A stretch of DNA of 64,000 bases from Pycnococcus provasolii (taxonomy: Eukaryota; Chlorophyta; Pseudoscourfieldiophyceae; Pseudoscourfieldiales; Pycnococcaceae): contig OW568893.1 in the NCBI GenBank assembly GCA_938743325.2, positions 310,001 to 374,000 of the forward strand, given 5' to 3'. A model generated the notes under the pieces. That model saw only the letters and a list, made by a program, of their open reading frames with translations. It made no database searches and was not told the origin of the DNA. Below are positions 49,694 through 59,616 of this stretch, one piece after another. How positions within the stretch are numbered: the stretch's first letter is position 1; each line of letters opens with the position of its first letter. The position numbers and the translations under genes are program-made.

Positions 49694-50614
49694 ATGCGTG
49701 GTGATGGCGTCCCTTCAACCTTGAAGGGTGGTGACTCCTCCTCGAAATTGTCGGAGAAGAAAACGCCTGCCTCCGATTCCGTCGACTTTGGCGGGGTTAG
49801 GTCGGCTGCGTTGTTAAATGCCGTCGGTGTAGTCATAATCCCCGAAGCGTCGTGGTTGCCATCACTACGCCTTACGGCGCAGTCGCTGCTCGCCTTGATT
49901 GGTGGGTCCAGGGCTTCCACCTCTGATGACGCCTCTGGCATGTTGGCCTGGCTTCCGTCCGTCACGCAAGCTGACGCGCGTCGGTGCTCTGTCGACGTTT
50001 CGGGATCGCTGCCTGGCGCATACCAACTATATGGTGACGGACTGTACGACGGCGACGAACCCGTGGTGGACTCGCGATCCGACTTGCCGAACTACGCAAA
50101 CCTCGTCGCGCAACTCGTTCGTCAGGCGGAACCACTTGCGCAAATCGCATACGAGACGTTCTTCGGAGAAGCGGGAAGGTTCGACCCCGTTGGCTCGACG
50201 GCAGTTCAGGACGAAATGCTCGAAGAGACGGGCACGTCGCGACTCAGGAGACTCGCCTGCAATGTGATGTTCGTGCGCACGAGCAAGGGGGCTGTGGCGC
50301 AAGACTGGCACCGTGACCAGGCACCGTTTCTGAAGAGACGGCCAAACGATGGGTCGCTCTCCGCCGACGTTCACTTCGGCATCCGAATCAGCGGAACGTT
50401 CAACGAGGATGGCGGCATCGAATACCAGCCCGGAAACTTTGGCGTGGACCCGTCGAAAGACTATGAACTGTACACCCCAGATGCCTCGCAGGACGACGTG
50501 CTGGTGGCTCACATGGGCGACGTCTTGCACCACGGCACTGCGAGTGCGCAGGCACGAATGGCGCTGTACATTGGCTTCACACCTTGCGGCATCTACATGG
50601 AGCACGGCGCATGA
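49694..50614 (+). CDS. Putative Fe(II)/2-oxoglutarate-dependent oxygenase
   Basis: 306 residues. The facial triad is visible: DWHRDQAPF gives His206 and Asp208, and VLHHGTASAQARMALYIGF gives the distal His (280) and a downstream Arg for 2-oxoglutarate. GVVIIPEASW near 46 is the usual first strand of the PhyH-like double-stranded beta-helix. ISGTFNEDGGIEYQPGNF matches the loop joining the strands. Substrate unknown; I see no exact family beyond PhyH/2OG-FeII. The first 35 residues are Ser/Lys-rich and could be flexible or a targeting sequence. It is followed in tandem by the methyltransferase gene. Confidence 0.8.
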   Translation: MRGDGVPSTLKGGDSSSKLSEKKTPASDSVDFGGVRSAALLNAVGVVIIPEASWLPSLRLTAQSLLALIGGSRASTSDDASGMLAWLPSVTQADARRCSVDVSGSLPGAYQLYGDGLYDGDEPVVDSRSDLPNYANLVAQLVRQAEPLAQIAYETFFGEAGRFDPVGSTAVQDEMLEETGTSRLRRLACNVMFVRTSKGAVAQDWHRDQAPFLKRRPNDGSLSADVHFGIRISGTFNEDGGIEYQPGNFGVDPSKDYELYTPDASQDDVLVAHMGDVLHHGTASAQARMALYIGFTPCGIYMEHGA

Positions 50615-50654
50615 TATCAAAAATACACATGTATCTCACCAACAACAACAACAC

Positions 50655-50678
50655 TTTTTTTTTTTTTTTTTTTTTTTT
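50655..50678 (+). repeat. T24 homopolymer tract
   Basis: Twenty-four T bases just downstream of the oxygenase stop and 125 bp before the next ATG, preceded by AACAACAACAA. Could be part of a 3'-end or 5'-leader signal. Confidence 0.85.
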
Positions 50679-50803
50679 CACTTTTCCCGGACGGGTTCCC
50701 CCCAGCCCCAGCCCCGGGGCCTGTTCAAGATGCTGTTCATTCCGCGTCCCCCGCCCCCACGCAGCGTCCGTCCGAGGAGTGTTCCCGCCGCCGCCGCCGC
50801 CAT

Positions 50804-51937
50804 ATGCCCGCGCTCGAGGATGGCTTCGCCGACGAGGCGGACAACTACGAGGCCATCGTGGCGTCCGAGCGCGTCGCGTCGTGGCTGCTCGACGTCTCGT
50901 CGCTCGCCTTAGCCGGTGTACCCGTCTCGCGCATCACTCTCGCGCGACGCAAGGCGCTCCGCGCTCTCCAGGCGTTGCAAACCAACGTCGAATCGTCGTC
51001 AGCCTACGCGGAGGAGGCGCGCATACAAGAAGTCTCAGACCGCATGACGCGCGCGCTCGTCGAGCTTTCGAAATGCGAAGAAGACGCAAACTTGCCGGCA
51101 AGTGCGCCGACCACATCAGAACTGACGGACGCAGTGTCGGCTGTCATCACGGCGCTCGCAGGACCGGGGGCGGCGCCACCTCGCACGCGAACGGTGAGCG
51201 TCGCGGGCACGAGCGTCGTCGTCGAGGAAGGCGCGCTCGCCGAAGGTCTCGGTGCAAGACTTTGGCGGGCCGCCCTACTGCTTTGCGAGAGCAGCCTCTT
51301 CCGCCCGATGATCAAAAACGCCAACGTGCTCGAGCTCGGCGCGGGTGTGGGACTTTCTGGCATATGCGCCGCACGTCTAGAAGCCTCGCGCGTTGTGCTC
51401 ACAGACTGCGAGGCGAGCGTGCTCGAGATTCTTGACTGCAACTGCGACGCGAACCGTGACGCTTGTCTTCCGTGCTCACTCGAGGTTGCGTATCTTCAGT
51501 GGTCAGACGACGCCGCGACAGAAAGCACTGGCGGCAACGGGTGGGAGGCGGAGACGCCTGCACATCCTACGCTGAAGCGTGACGAGGTGTTTGACGCCGT
51601 CATCGCCGCGGACTTTGTGTACGACGACGCGCACTCCGACCTCATTCCTGCGGTGCTGGCGCGTCGGATGAAGCGACCTGGTGGTGTCGGCCTGCTTCTT
51701 GCCGCGGTTAGGCAGGAGGAGCTCCTTGAGGCACTGCTTCGGCACATGAGTGATCACAAGCTTGAGGCAAAGGCGACGCGCTTCCAGCTTGACGAGCACG
51801 AGCACCCTGAGGCCACCGCACGCGTGAATGAGGCGAGGGCGATGTTCACGCCAGACGAGCGCGCTTACCAAGGAGGCTTCGTTCAGATTTGTGTGTGGCA
51901 CCAAGGTGAAGAGATGCCGCTGTTGTCGTCTATGTAA
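50804..51937 (+). CDS. EEF2KMT/FAM86-like lysine methyltransferase
   Basis: 377 residues. The Rossmann-like methyltransferase-16 domain starts at about 175 with VLELGAGVGLSGICAA (SAM motif I), then VVLTDCE, VLEILDCNCDAN, and FDAVIAADFVYDD, the [D/A]xx[Y/F] post-II motif of eukaryotic protein lysine methyltransferases. A helical N-terminal region of about 150 residues (ITLARRKALRALQALQ) matches the FAM86 arrangement, whose known member trimethylates a lysine of eEF2. Other family-16 enzymes remain possible. It converges on the next gene with 38 bp between stops. Confidence 0.82.
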   Translation: MPALEDGFADEADNYEAIVASERVASWLLDVSSLALAGVPVSRITLARRKALRALQALQTNVESSSAYAEEARIQEVSDRMTRALVELSKCEEDANLPASAPTTSELTDAVSAVITALAGPGAAPPRTRTVSVAGTSVVVEEGALAEGLGARLWRAALLLCESSLFRPMIKNANVLELGAGVGLSGICAARLEASRVVLTDCEASVLEILDCNCDANRDACLPCSLEVAYLQWSDDAATESTGGNGWEAETPAHPTLKRDEVFDAVIAADFVYDDAHSDLIPAVLARRMKRPGGVGLLLAAVRQEELLEALLRHMSDHKLEAKATRFQLDEHEHPEATARVNEARAMFTPDERAYQGGFVQICVWHQGEEMPLLSSM

Positions 51938-51975
51938 TTACCAACATGTTGGTAGTGTATTAGTGTATTATTTAA

Positions 51976-54174
51976 TTACAACGTCGTGTTTAGCACATCG
52001 AGCAGTTCGCTCATTGATTTGATCGGTTGGCCAGGTTTTGGCGGAGACTGTTGTTGTGGTTGTGGTTGTGGTTGTTGCGGCGGTGGTGGCATAGCGGGCA
52101 CAGACGGTTGAGGCGTTGACAGCGTCAGTGGCAACTCCTCCTCAACCTCCTCCTCCTCAACCTCCTGCTCATCTTCTTCCTCCTTCGGTGCAGGGGGCTC
52201 CTTCGCTGCCGCCGGTGTCGGCGGCGTGGGTGGTGACTCCTCCTCTTCCCCCTGCTCCTCCTTCCGTGCAGGTTGCTCCTTCGCAGCCGCTGGCGTCGGC
52301 GTGGATGGCTCATGCAAATCGTAGCGACCGTAGTAGAGGCTAGAGGTGGGTGAGGCTGGTGGCATCGGAGGTGATGGAGCGGCAGGATGAGATTTCCTCG
52401 ATTTCCGTGGCATTGGTGGCATTGACGGCGGAACAGCTGCATTTCGTGCCATCGGCGTTGGCTGAGGTGGCGACTCGAGCGATGCCAGTCGTAATAGTGC
52501 CTCAGCAATCTCGTCCGCAGCTGGTACAACATGCCCAATGAGGCTATTCAACCATGTCATCACACCGCCATCTGCCGAAGAGCATATTTTGAATGCCGTT
52601 TCCATCTTGGACACCGCGTCCTGAGCAAATTCACCCTTATCCCGAATCCAGAAGTAGGATGTTGCGTCCTTACCCGTGCGAACGACAAGTGACTTGCCCG
52701 ACGGATCTGAAGATGTGGGAACACGGGACATGCTAACGACCTGCGAACTATCCGGCGAACTATCCGGCACAGTCGCAACGTCGTACTGCACCTTGTTGGC
52801 ATTCCAAGCGGAGGACGCGTAACGAGCGGATGGTGAGGAAGCTTGCGATGCCTCGTCTGACGTGAATCGCAGTCGTGCCACGAGCTTGGGCACGAGTGCC
52901 ACTGGGTCTAGCGCGACTGAAAGCGTAAGCCGCCCTTTCCCAAAGCAAGGGACAAGCTCGCGCCGCTGGCCAGCGATGCATCTTCGACGAAGCCGTCCAA
53001 CGCGCACTTCTGCAATCGGATCGAGCACGACGCGCGCAACTGCCGCAACGTGAGAAACCGGCACCGTGACCGTTTCATCCACTCCAGACATGCGTCGAAG
53101 CGTGACGGTAAGCATAGCATGATTGATTGGACGGCTGACCTCGCTCCTCTCAGCGACCCAAGCCTGCGCCCGGCATCCGAGAACACTTCCTTGGGGTGGT
53201 ATTGGTGGTGCTTTCCTAGCCGATTTGCCCTTGTAGCGCGCGTAGGCCGGTGAAAGTGCCTGATTCGGCGGTGATGCGGAGGCGATGGCGACAGCAGCTT
53301 CGTCAGATGTGATTGGGAATGGCAGGTGTTCACCAAATGTGTCACGCCAAGACGACGCGAGCGCCATCAACGTTCTTGCGTCGAACATAGCCGCCTTTCC
53401 ACATCCGACGAGGCTTTCAGCATACGAAAGTCCCGTCGCGGTGGTTGCAGAGAAAACATACGAGGTGTTTGGTGAAGCGGCTGCGAGTGACGCGGCGGCA
53501 GCGTAGACGTGTAGGTCTGGCATCGCATTCTCTCCCATAAAAAGGAAACGAACGTCTGAGGCGTGAGCCGACGAGAGTGCTTCTGCCGTGTTTGCGTGGT
53601 TTGTCACGTTCGAAAATGGGAAGAAATCGTCGTCGTCGTTCGCTTCGTTCGGGATAGGCGAGTTCACGACGACGAGGATAGCCGCTTTGGCAAACTTTGC
53701 GGGTGTGAGTGCGACGCGCGCAAGCTTGAGTGCGGCTGGCAGGTGGTCGCACCACGTCGTTGGTGAATGCGCGGGTGCTCTTGGCATATCCGTGTTTTCT
53801 GCTAGCGCACGCGTTCCTGTGCTGGCAGATTGGGAAGGTGTTAGAATCACGGCTGGTCCAAATGTTTTTTTTGTGGACGGCGACGATCGGCGCGCCCCTG
53901 ACGTCCCATTGGACGCAAGGTTTCCCCCATTGGAGTGCGTGGTGACGACGCAGATGCACGGCTTCTGATGTGTTTGTGATTGTGAATGTGGCGATGATGT
54001 TGACGCTGCAGACTGTGATGGTAGTCGCTGCAGAGCGTCAAGACGAACGATATCCCAGATGACGCTATCCATACTACTGTTACGAGGATAAGCGTCCGCC
54101 GTGTCGTGAGCATACGCGGACGTGTCGACGACGACGACGTACGCGGAGGGGCCTGCATCGGAGGGTAACGCCAT
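51976..54174 (-). CDS. Unknown protein, possible VWA-like N-terminus
   Basis: 732 residues from the ATG at 54174; the open frame continues upstream into the SWEET gene but that part is antisense-like. The N-terminus YVVVVDTSAYAHD resembles a VWA strand with a degenerate metal site (D-T-S-x-x-x-x-D), and strands ICVVTT, AAILVVVNS and VRFLFMGE follow. The middle (about 360-520) looks beta-rich. The C-terminal 170 residues are Pro-rich with two AAAKE[QP]PA[RP]KEE copies, poly-Glu and poly-Pro/Gln, ending in a short helix. No family named. Function unknown. Confidence 0.75.
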   Translation of the reverse strand: MALPSDAGPSAYVVVVDTSAYAHDTADAYPRNSSMDSVIWDIVRLDALQRLPSQSAASTSSPHSQSQTHQKPCICVVTTHSNGGNLASNGTSGARRSSPSTKKTFGPAVILTPSQSASTGTRALAENTDMPRAPAHSPTTWCDHLPAALKLARVALTPAKFAKAAILVVVNSPIPNEANDDDDFFPFSNVTNHANTAEALSSAHASDVRFLFMGENAMPDLHVYAAAASLAAASPNTSYVFSATTATGLSYAESLVGCGKAAMFDARTLMALASSWRDTFGEHLPFPITSDEAAVAIASASPPNQALSPAYARYKGKSARKAPPIPPQGSVLGCRAQAWVAERSEVSRPINHAMLTVTLRRMSGVDETVTVPVSHVAAVARVVLDPIAEVRVGRLRRRCIAGQRRELVPCFGKGRLTLSVALDPVALVPKLVARLRFTSDEASQASSPSARYASSAWNANKVQYDVATVPDSSPDSSQVVSMSRVPTSSDPSGKSLVVRTGKDATSYFWIRDKGEFAQDAVSKMETAFKICSSADGGVMTWLNSLIGHVVPAADEIAEALLRLASLESPPQPTPMARNAAVPPSMPPMPRKSRKSHPAAPSPPMPPASPTSSLYYGRYDLHEPSTPTPAAAKEQPARKEEQGEEEESPPTPPTPAAAKEPPAPKEEEDEQEVEEEEVEEELPLTLSTPQPSVPAMPPPPQQPQPQPQQQSPPKPGQPIKSMSELLDVLNTTL

Positions 54175-54266
54175 TGCGATGCCACCTATTCCAGTGGGGG
54201 TTGGAAAATTCGGTGAAAAATCAAACAAGAAAGAATTCGGGCATAAAAAGTGGTGGTGGTATAATC

Positions 54267-54968
54267 TTACACTGATGTCAACTGTGTCGTCCCTCCAGGT
54301 GGATCGGGGTCGTCCTTCGCGCGGCAGTCCTTGTAGTACATGTAGATGGCAATCTGACCCGCGCTCAACACCAGCCCGAGCGCGTTCGGAACGACGATGC
54401 TCATGTCCGCCGGAGTGAAACAAGTTCCGTACCACACCCACAGCGCCGTGTTGACGGCGCCCATGCTGATCAAGCCAATGGGAAGAGGCGCGACGTTTCT
54501 GGTTTTAACGACGGTCGCCAGCACGCTCATCGGCGCGCCGTACATGCATATGCAGACAGCCGCCGCGGCGGTTCCCATGAGAGAAGAGAGGCGCGCAGGA
54601 TCCCCCATGCTCAGGTACTTCACGACTGCAAGGAGAGCCGTGGTCGCGACGGCGACCGCCCCTGCGGCTTTTTGTGCTTCCGGTTTGTCTGTGGTTGGAA
54701 CGAACTTCATGAAGACGTAGATGTACCCGAGTTCCAGGACGAGTCCAACGACGTTCGTCCAGAAGACGGGTTCGCGTTCCGGCGTGACGAGCGCGTAGGC
54801 GGCCCACAGGACGCACTGCGACGCCGCGACGAGGTAGGGCAGGGGCGAGTAGGCAAGAGTGGATGACGCCCTCAGCCAAGCTTGGACGATACCCAATGGG
54901 GCGAGGAAAACGCCAATAGCTGCTAACGAGCACACCCATGATAATAACTCCAAAGAAGAAGAAGCCAT
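54267..54968 (-). CDS. SWEET: SWEET sugar transporter (MtN3/saliva)
   Basis: 233 residues, seven predicted helices in a 3+1+3 layout. First repeat: FLAPLGIVQAWLRASST then SPLPYLVAASQCVLWAAYAL. Second repeat: MYGAPMSVLATVVKTRNV, NTALWVWYGTCF and VPNALGLVLSAGQIAIY. These match MtN3/saliva motifs including the conserved Pro per triple-helix bundle and the pocket Asn residues. Facilitates passive sugar movement across plasma or vacuolar membranes. The start is the ATG at 54968. It shares a 311-bp divergent region with BMS1. Confidence 0.93.
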   Translation of the reverse strand: MASSSLELLSWVCSLAAIGVFLAPLGIVQAWLRASSTLAYSPLPYLVAASQCVLWAAYALVTPEREPVFWTNVVGLVLELGYIYVFMKFVPTTDKPEAQKAAGAVAVATTALLAVVKYLSMGDPARLSSLMGTAAAAVCICMYGAPMSVLATVVKTRNVAPLPIGLISMGAVNTALWVWYGTCFTPADMSIVVPNALGLVLSAGQIAIYMYYKDCRAKDDPDPPGGTTQLTSV

Positions 54969-55279
54969 GATATGATATATAATATAATACGTGGTTGTTG
55001 TCGGAGGATGTTTAAACGTGTGTTGGTTGGGACGAGAAACAATTAAAAACAAGAACGCGGAAGGATTCCGCAAAAGCGCGTCCGAGAAATATCTCTCCCC
55101 CAAGTCCCAAACCCCCAAAGTCCCAAACCCCCAACCTATTCCCTCCCAAACCCCCAATTGGGTATAATCCTTCCGACTTCTTCTTCTTCTTCTCGCCGGC
55201 CTGCTTCGTCCCCCCCTGGAAAAGGTTGCCGCCGCCATTAATCCTGCCCTCCCTGCCCTCCGGAGCCTCATAGTCTATC
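54969..55279. promoter_or_regulatory. Divergent SWEET/BMS1 promoter region with CCCAAACCCCCAA repeats
   Basis: 311 bp between two divergent starts. Three copies of CCCAAACCCCCAA or a close variant lie at about 55104-55160. TATATAATATAATA sits just upstream of the SWEET start. Pyrimidine-rich TTCTTCTTCTTCTTCTC lies nearer BMS1. Regulatory role is inferred from position only. Confidence 0.4.
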
Positions 55280-56456
55280 ATGGCGGGCAACCCGTCATCT
55301 TCTTCCAAGGGTAAGAATAAGAAGCAGCACCGCAAGTCCTCAAAAGGTCAAAAGGCTGCAAAGAAGAAGAAATCTGGCAAGTCGTCATCATTAGGCTCCT
55401 CCCTATCAGATGTCGCCTCCGTCGGTGCTTCCGGTGCTCCTGCTGCTTCCGGTGCTCCTGCTTCTGCTCCTGCTTCTCGAACGGGCAAGGCGTTTGGATT
55501 TAGTGGTCGTGGTCGTGCGAAAGCTGCTGCGCAAAGATCCGCCGAGAAAGAGCAACGTAAACTACACGCACCCGTCGTTCAAGACGAGAGCTCGGAACCG
55601 CCGCCGATGGTCGTCGTCGTGCAGGGCGCGAAAGGTGTCGGCAAGTCGACGCTCATCAGGTCACTTGTCAGACACTTCGTGCGACAAAATCTGCGCGAAC
55701 CGCTCGGTCCTATCACAGTCGTGAGCGGGAAGAAGAGAAGAATCACCATCATAGAGTGCCCGTCGTCAGACCTCAACGCCATGCTCGACCTCGCCAAGGT
55801 GGCTGACCTCGCACTGCTTGTCGTCGACGCGCACTTTGGGCTCGAAATGGAGACGTTCGAGTTTCTCAACATGCTACAGACGCACGGATTCCCAAAAATC
55901 ATGGGCGTGCTCAGCCACTGCGACCTCTTCAAAAAACCAGCCACCGCACGAAAGGCGCGCAAGGAGCTCAAACGGCGATTCTGGACGGAGGTTTTTGACG
56001 GCGCGAAGCTATTTCACCTTGGTGGCATGCAGCACGGACGATACCTCAAGCGCGACGTGCTCAATCTTGCTCGCTTCATCTCCGTCACCAAGCCAAGACC
56101 ACTGAGCTGGCGCATGGCACACCCGTACGTGCTCGCAGATCGCATCGAGGACCTCACTCCGCGCGAGGCGGTGGCATCAGATGCCACGTGTGATCGTGAG
56201 GTGCGTTCGTTTTGCCTCTCCACGCCCCCTTCAATTGTTTTTGCCTCCTACGACTGCATCTTTCCCTTCTTCCGGCTGCGACGATAACATCTCGTGGCTT
56301 CGGATGGCGAATGAAATATACGCTGCGTGAATTTCGGCCAACTCTTACATAAATGAAAATCAAAATCTCTGAGCCGGAATCATGTGAGAAGATGTTGAGA
56401 GAAGAAATAATGTCGCAAAGCCACGGCACAATAATACCTTAACAATGTCTAACAAC

Positions 56457-56504
<48 letters not shown>

Positions 56505-57439
56505 GATTGCATTGTACGGATTTCTACGCGGCGCAAATCTGCGGCGTGGACACCGTCTTCATCTCGCGGGAGCTGGCGACTTTGACATTTCCGACATCCA
56601 GGCTCTGCCAGACCCTTGTCCAACACCACAACCTTCGGTACCTGGAGCTGCGGGGTCAACACGCCGTCGAACGCTTAATGACCGTGAGAGGCAGGTGTAT
56701 GCTCCATTCAGCGACGTGGGCGGCGTTTCCTACGACGCGAACGCCACGTACATTGACATTCCAGATCACCTCGTCACCTTCACGGACAAACTCGGCGAAG
56801 CTAGTGACGCGCTAGCAGGGACGGAGGGTGTACAAATGGTGAAAGGTCTTCAGGCTGGGCAGATGCGCCTTGACGAAGCGCTGCGTCAGTCTGAGATTCA
56901 GCTAATGCCTAACGGCCCAGTGCTACGCGGTGACGACATCGGTGATGACGACGACGGCGATGATGACGACGATGACGACGGCGAGAATGAGGAGGATGAC
57001 GATATAGACGACGACGACGACGACGACGACGATGATGACGACGACGACGACGACGATGAGGATGATCCCTCGAAAAAGCAGTCCATTGTTCACACCGAGG
57101 ATGGACGCGTGCGGCGAAGGGCTGTCTTTCCAGTTGATGGCAGCAAGCCTTTGACAAAAATGTCGCATCAGCGCGATAACAACTCGGACGAGGAGGACGA
57201 GGAAGACGACGACATGGATGACGACGACGAAGACATGTCAATGAAATGGAAGCAAAATCTGGGTGGCAAGGCTGCAACCGCGCCGCTCAGTGCGCTACAG
57301 ACGATTGGTGGCGTTGGCGGACGGATGTTCTTTGCAAATTCGAGTCGAGCTCTGGAGGCATTTGTCTATGATGACAAGGGATCAAAGTCCAAATCGCGAG
57401 GTATTTTTGGAGATGAGGATGATGACGTGTCAGACAGCA

Positions 57440-57476
<37 letters not shown>

Positions 57477-59586
57477 CACGGGCGGTTTGTTGAAACGCCG
57501 TGAAGATCGAGACGTGCACAGGGCTGATGATCTTCGTGATATCGACGCGGATGACTGCTCGCGGCCGCCGCTGCCCCCGATGGCTGATCTGGTCAGCAAG
57601 GAATTTGGCGAAGGGATGCATGACGAGGACGCGAATGACGAGGACAGCGATGTGGAGGAGGTTGACGACGAGGACGAAGAAGAGGACGACGACGAGGACG
57701 AAGAAGAGGAGGATGGCGACGACGACGATGACGATGATGATGAAGAGGAAGAAGAAAAGGAGGGAAACGAAGAGGACCATCCTATGCGTCGTTGGCTCAC
57801 ACCAGAAAGTTTTGACGCAATCCGGGATCGCTTCGTGACGGGTGACTGGGATGCCGCCGCGGCACGCACAGCGGATCGTGGCGAATTAGCATCTGACGAC
57901 GAGGATGTCTACGGTGATTTCGAGGACTTAGAGGCGGAGGATGGCGTGGAAGGAGGTGCCAGCGCTGAGGATGCAGAGGCGGCGCGTCTTGCCCAGCTGA
58001 AGGCGGCAAAGCGACGAGCCTTCGACGCGGCGTACGACGAGGGTGGGCACGACGCAATAGACAAGCTCGTGCGTCAAGGCGAGGGAGAAGACGACGAGGA
58101 TGCCGAGAACGGCGGAGATAATGCAGAACTTCCCACAAAGCGCGGTCGCGAGGCACTCGGACGAGCAAATCGCAAGGAGCTTGAGGGTGAGACGTGGTAT
58201 GAATACGTGAAACGGGAGTCGGCGTCTCGCCTCGCTCAGAACCGTGCAGAGCTCGATGAAACGTGCACAGCGGAAGATCGCGTGGCGCTTGAGGGTCATC
58301 GTCCTGGTGCGTACGTCAAGCTCACGCTGACTGGCGTTCCCGCCGAGCTGTGCACCAACTTCCACGCATCGCGGCCTCTACTGCTTGGCGGCGTCAGCAA
58401 GCCTGACGGCGAGGATCGCATGATTTACGTAACACTTCGGGCTAAGCGTCATCGATGGCATAAGGGCGTGCTCAAGAGCCGCGACCCAATCACGCTCAGC
58501 GTGGGCTGGCGTCGCTTTCAGACGGCACCCGTGTACGCGATGGAAGAGGCGCGTGGCTCGAAGCGACGGCGCTTCCTCAAGTACACTCCCGAGTGGATGC
58601 ATTGCAGCATGATCTACTGGGGCTACGGCATTCCCGCGAATACCGGCGTTCTCGGGTACCAGAATGTGACGGAGCGCGTGGCGCAGTTTCGCGTCGCGCT
58701 GACGGGCGTGAGTGTCGAGACGGATCTCACGGCGCGCGTCGTGAAGAAGCTCAAGCTGGTGGGTGAGCCATACAAGGTTCACAAGAACACGTGCTTCGTC
58801 AAAGGGCTGTTTACCTCCGACCTCGAGGCGGCACGCTTCGAGGGTGCGCATGTGCGCACACCGAGCGGAATCCGCGGTGCCATCAAGGGGCAGGCGAAGA
58901 GCGCGGATGCTAAGCCTGGGTGCGTGAGGTGCACGTTCGAGGATAAGCTTCTGCTTTCCGATCTCGTGATTCTCAAGGCTTGGGTGAAGCTCGACGTGCC
59001 AAAGTTCTGCAATCCCATCGACACGCTGCTCGAGTCTGGCGGCGGTGGCGCACCGTTTGTGCCATCGGAAGGTGGCGGTGTTGGCACGGCTCTAGCTCGC
59101 ACGGTGGCGCAACTCCGTCGCGAGCGAAATGAGGGTGCGCCCATCAAGGTGGACTCGCTGTACCGCACCGTGGAGCGTCCAGAAAGGCACTTCTCAAGCC
59201 TCAAGATTCCGAAGAAGCTGCAGGCTGCCCTCCCGTTTGCCACCAAGCCGAAGCTCGAAAAGAAGCGTCGTGCGGACCGCCCGACATTCGACCAGCGCCG
59301 TCCCGCGGTGATTCGCACGCTCGCGGAGAAGCGTGCGGCGACAATGGTGCAGCAACTTCGCACGATTGCCAACGACAAGGTGGTGAAGCGAAAGGCAACG
59401 GCGAAGAAGAAGACCGCCGCGCGTGCGAAGCAGCTTGCGAAGGAAGAGGAGGCTGCCAACGCGCGCCGTAGCGAGGCGAAGCGTACCCGATTTCGCGAGG
59501 ATGCGTCTTCGTCAGGAGGTGCGCGCGGATCTTCTTCCGGCGGTCGTCAGAGCAAGCACGCACGCATCGTGGGCGAGGAGATTTGA
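55280..59586 (+). CDS. BMS1: BMS1 ribosome-biogenesis GTPase (two exons)
   Basis: GTPase of the small-subunit processome that acts with RCL1 in 40S assembly. Exon 1 is 55280-56200 and exon 2 is 56506-59586, phase 0, giving 1333 residues (human about 1280). The 305-bp intron has donor GAG|GTGCGT and a long CAA repeat ending CAACAG at its acceptor. The junction restores the family phrase [20 protein letters not shown]-loop [16 protein letters not shown] near 114; VLSHCDLF is the NKxD equivalent. Long Asp/Glu runs follow (exon 2, 56936-57066, 57420-57480, 57650-57770). The C-terminal AARP2CN/RCL1-binding-type region and a basic tail ([16 protein letters not shown]) end the protein. It converges on the RING gene with 30 bp between stops. 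Confidence 0.95.
56457..56504 (+). repeat. CAA microsatellite at the BMS1 splice acceptor
   Basis: About sixteen CAA units lie directly before the CAG acceptor, occupying the place of a polypyrimidine tract. TCTAAC just before it could be the branch point. Confidence 0.85.
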
Positions 59587-59616
59587 AACAATTCAAATTT
59601 CTTGTATTGTAACGTA

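Noticed and set aside
50584-51435. Plus-strand frame of 283 residues overlapping the methyltransferase gene
   Set aside because: Arg-rich shadow in another frame of a clear methyltransferase; no motif of its own.
54175-54441. Upstream extension of the unknown (VWA-like) gene into the SWEET gene
   Set aside because: It runs in another frame through the conserved end of the SWEET coding region, and a good ATG exists at 54174.
57366-57869. Minus-strand Ser-rich frame opposite BMS1
   Set aside because: Mirror of GAC/GAG acidic repeats on the sense strand; no independent evidence.
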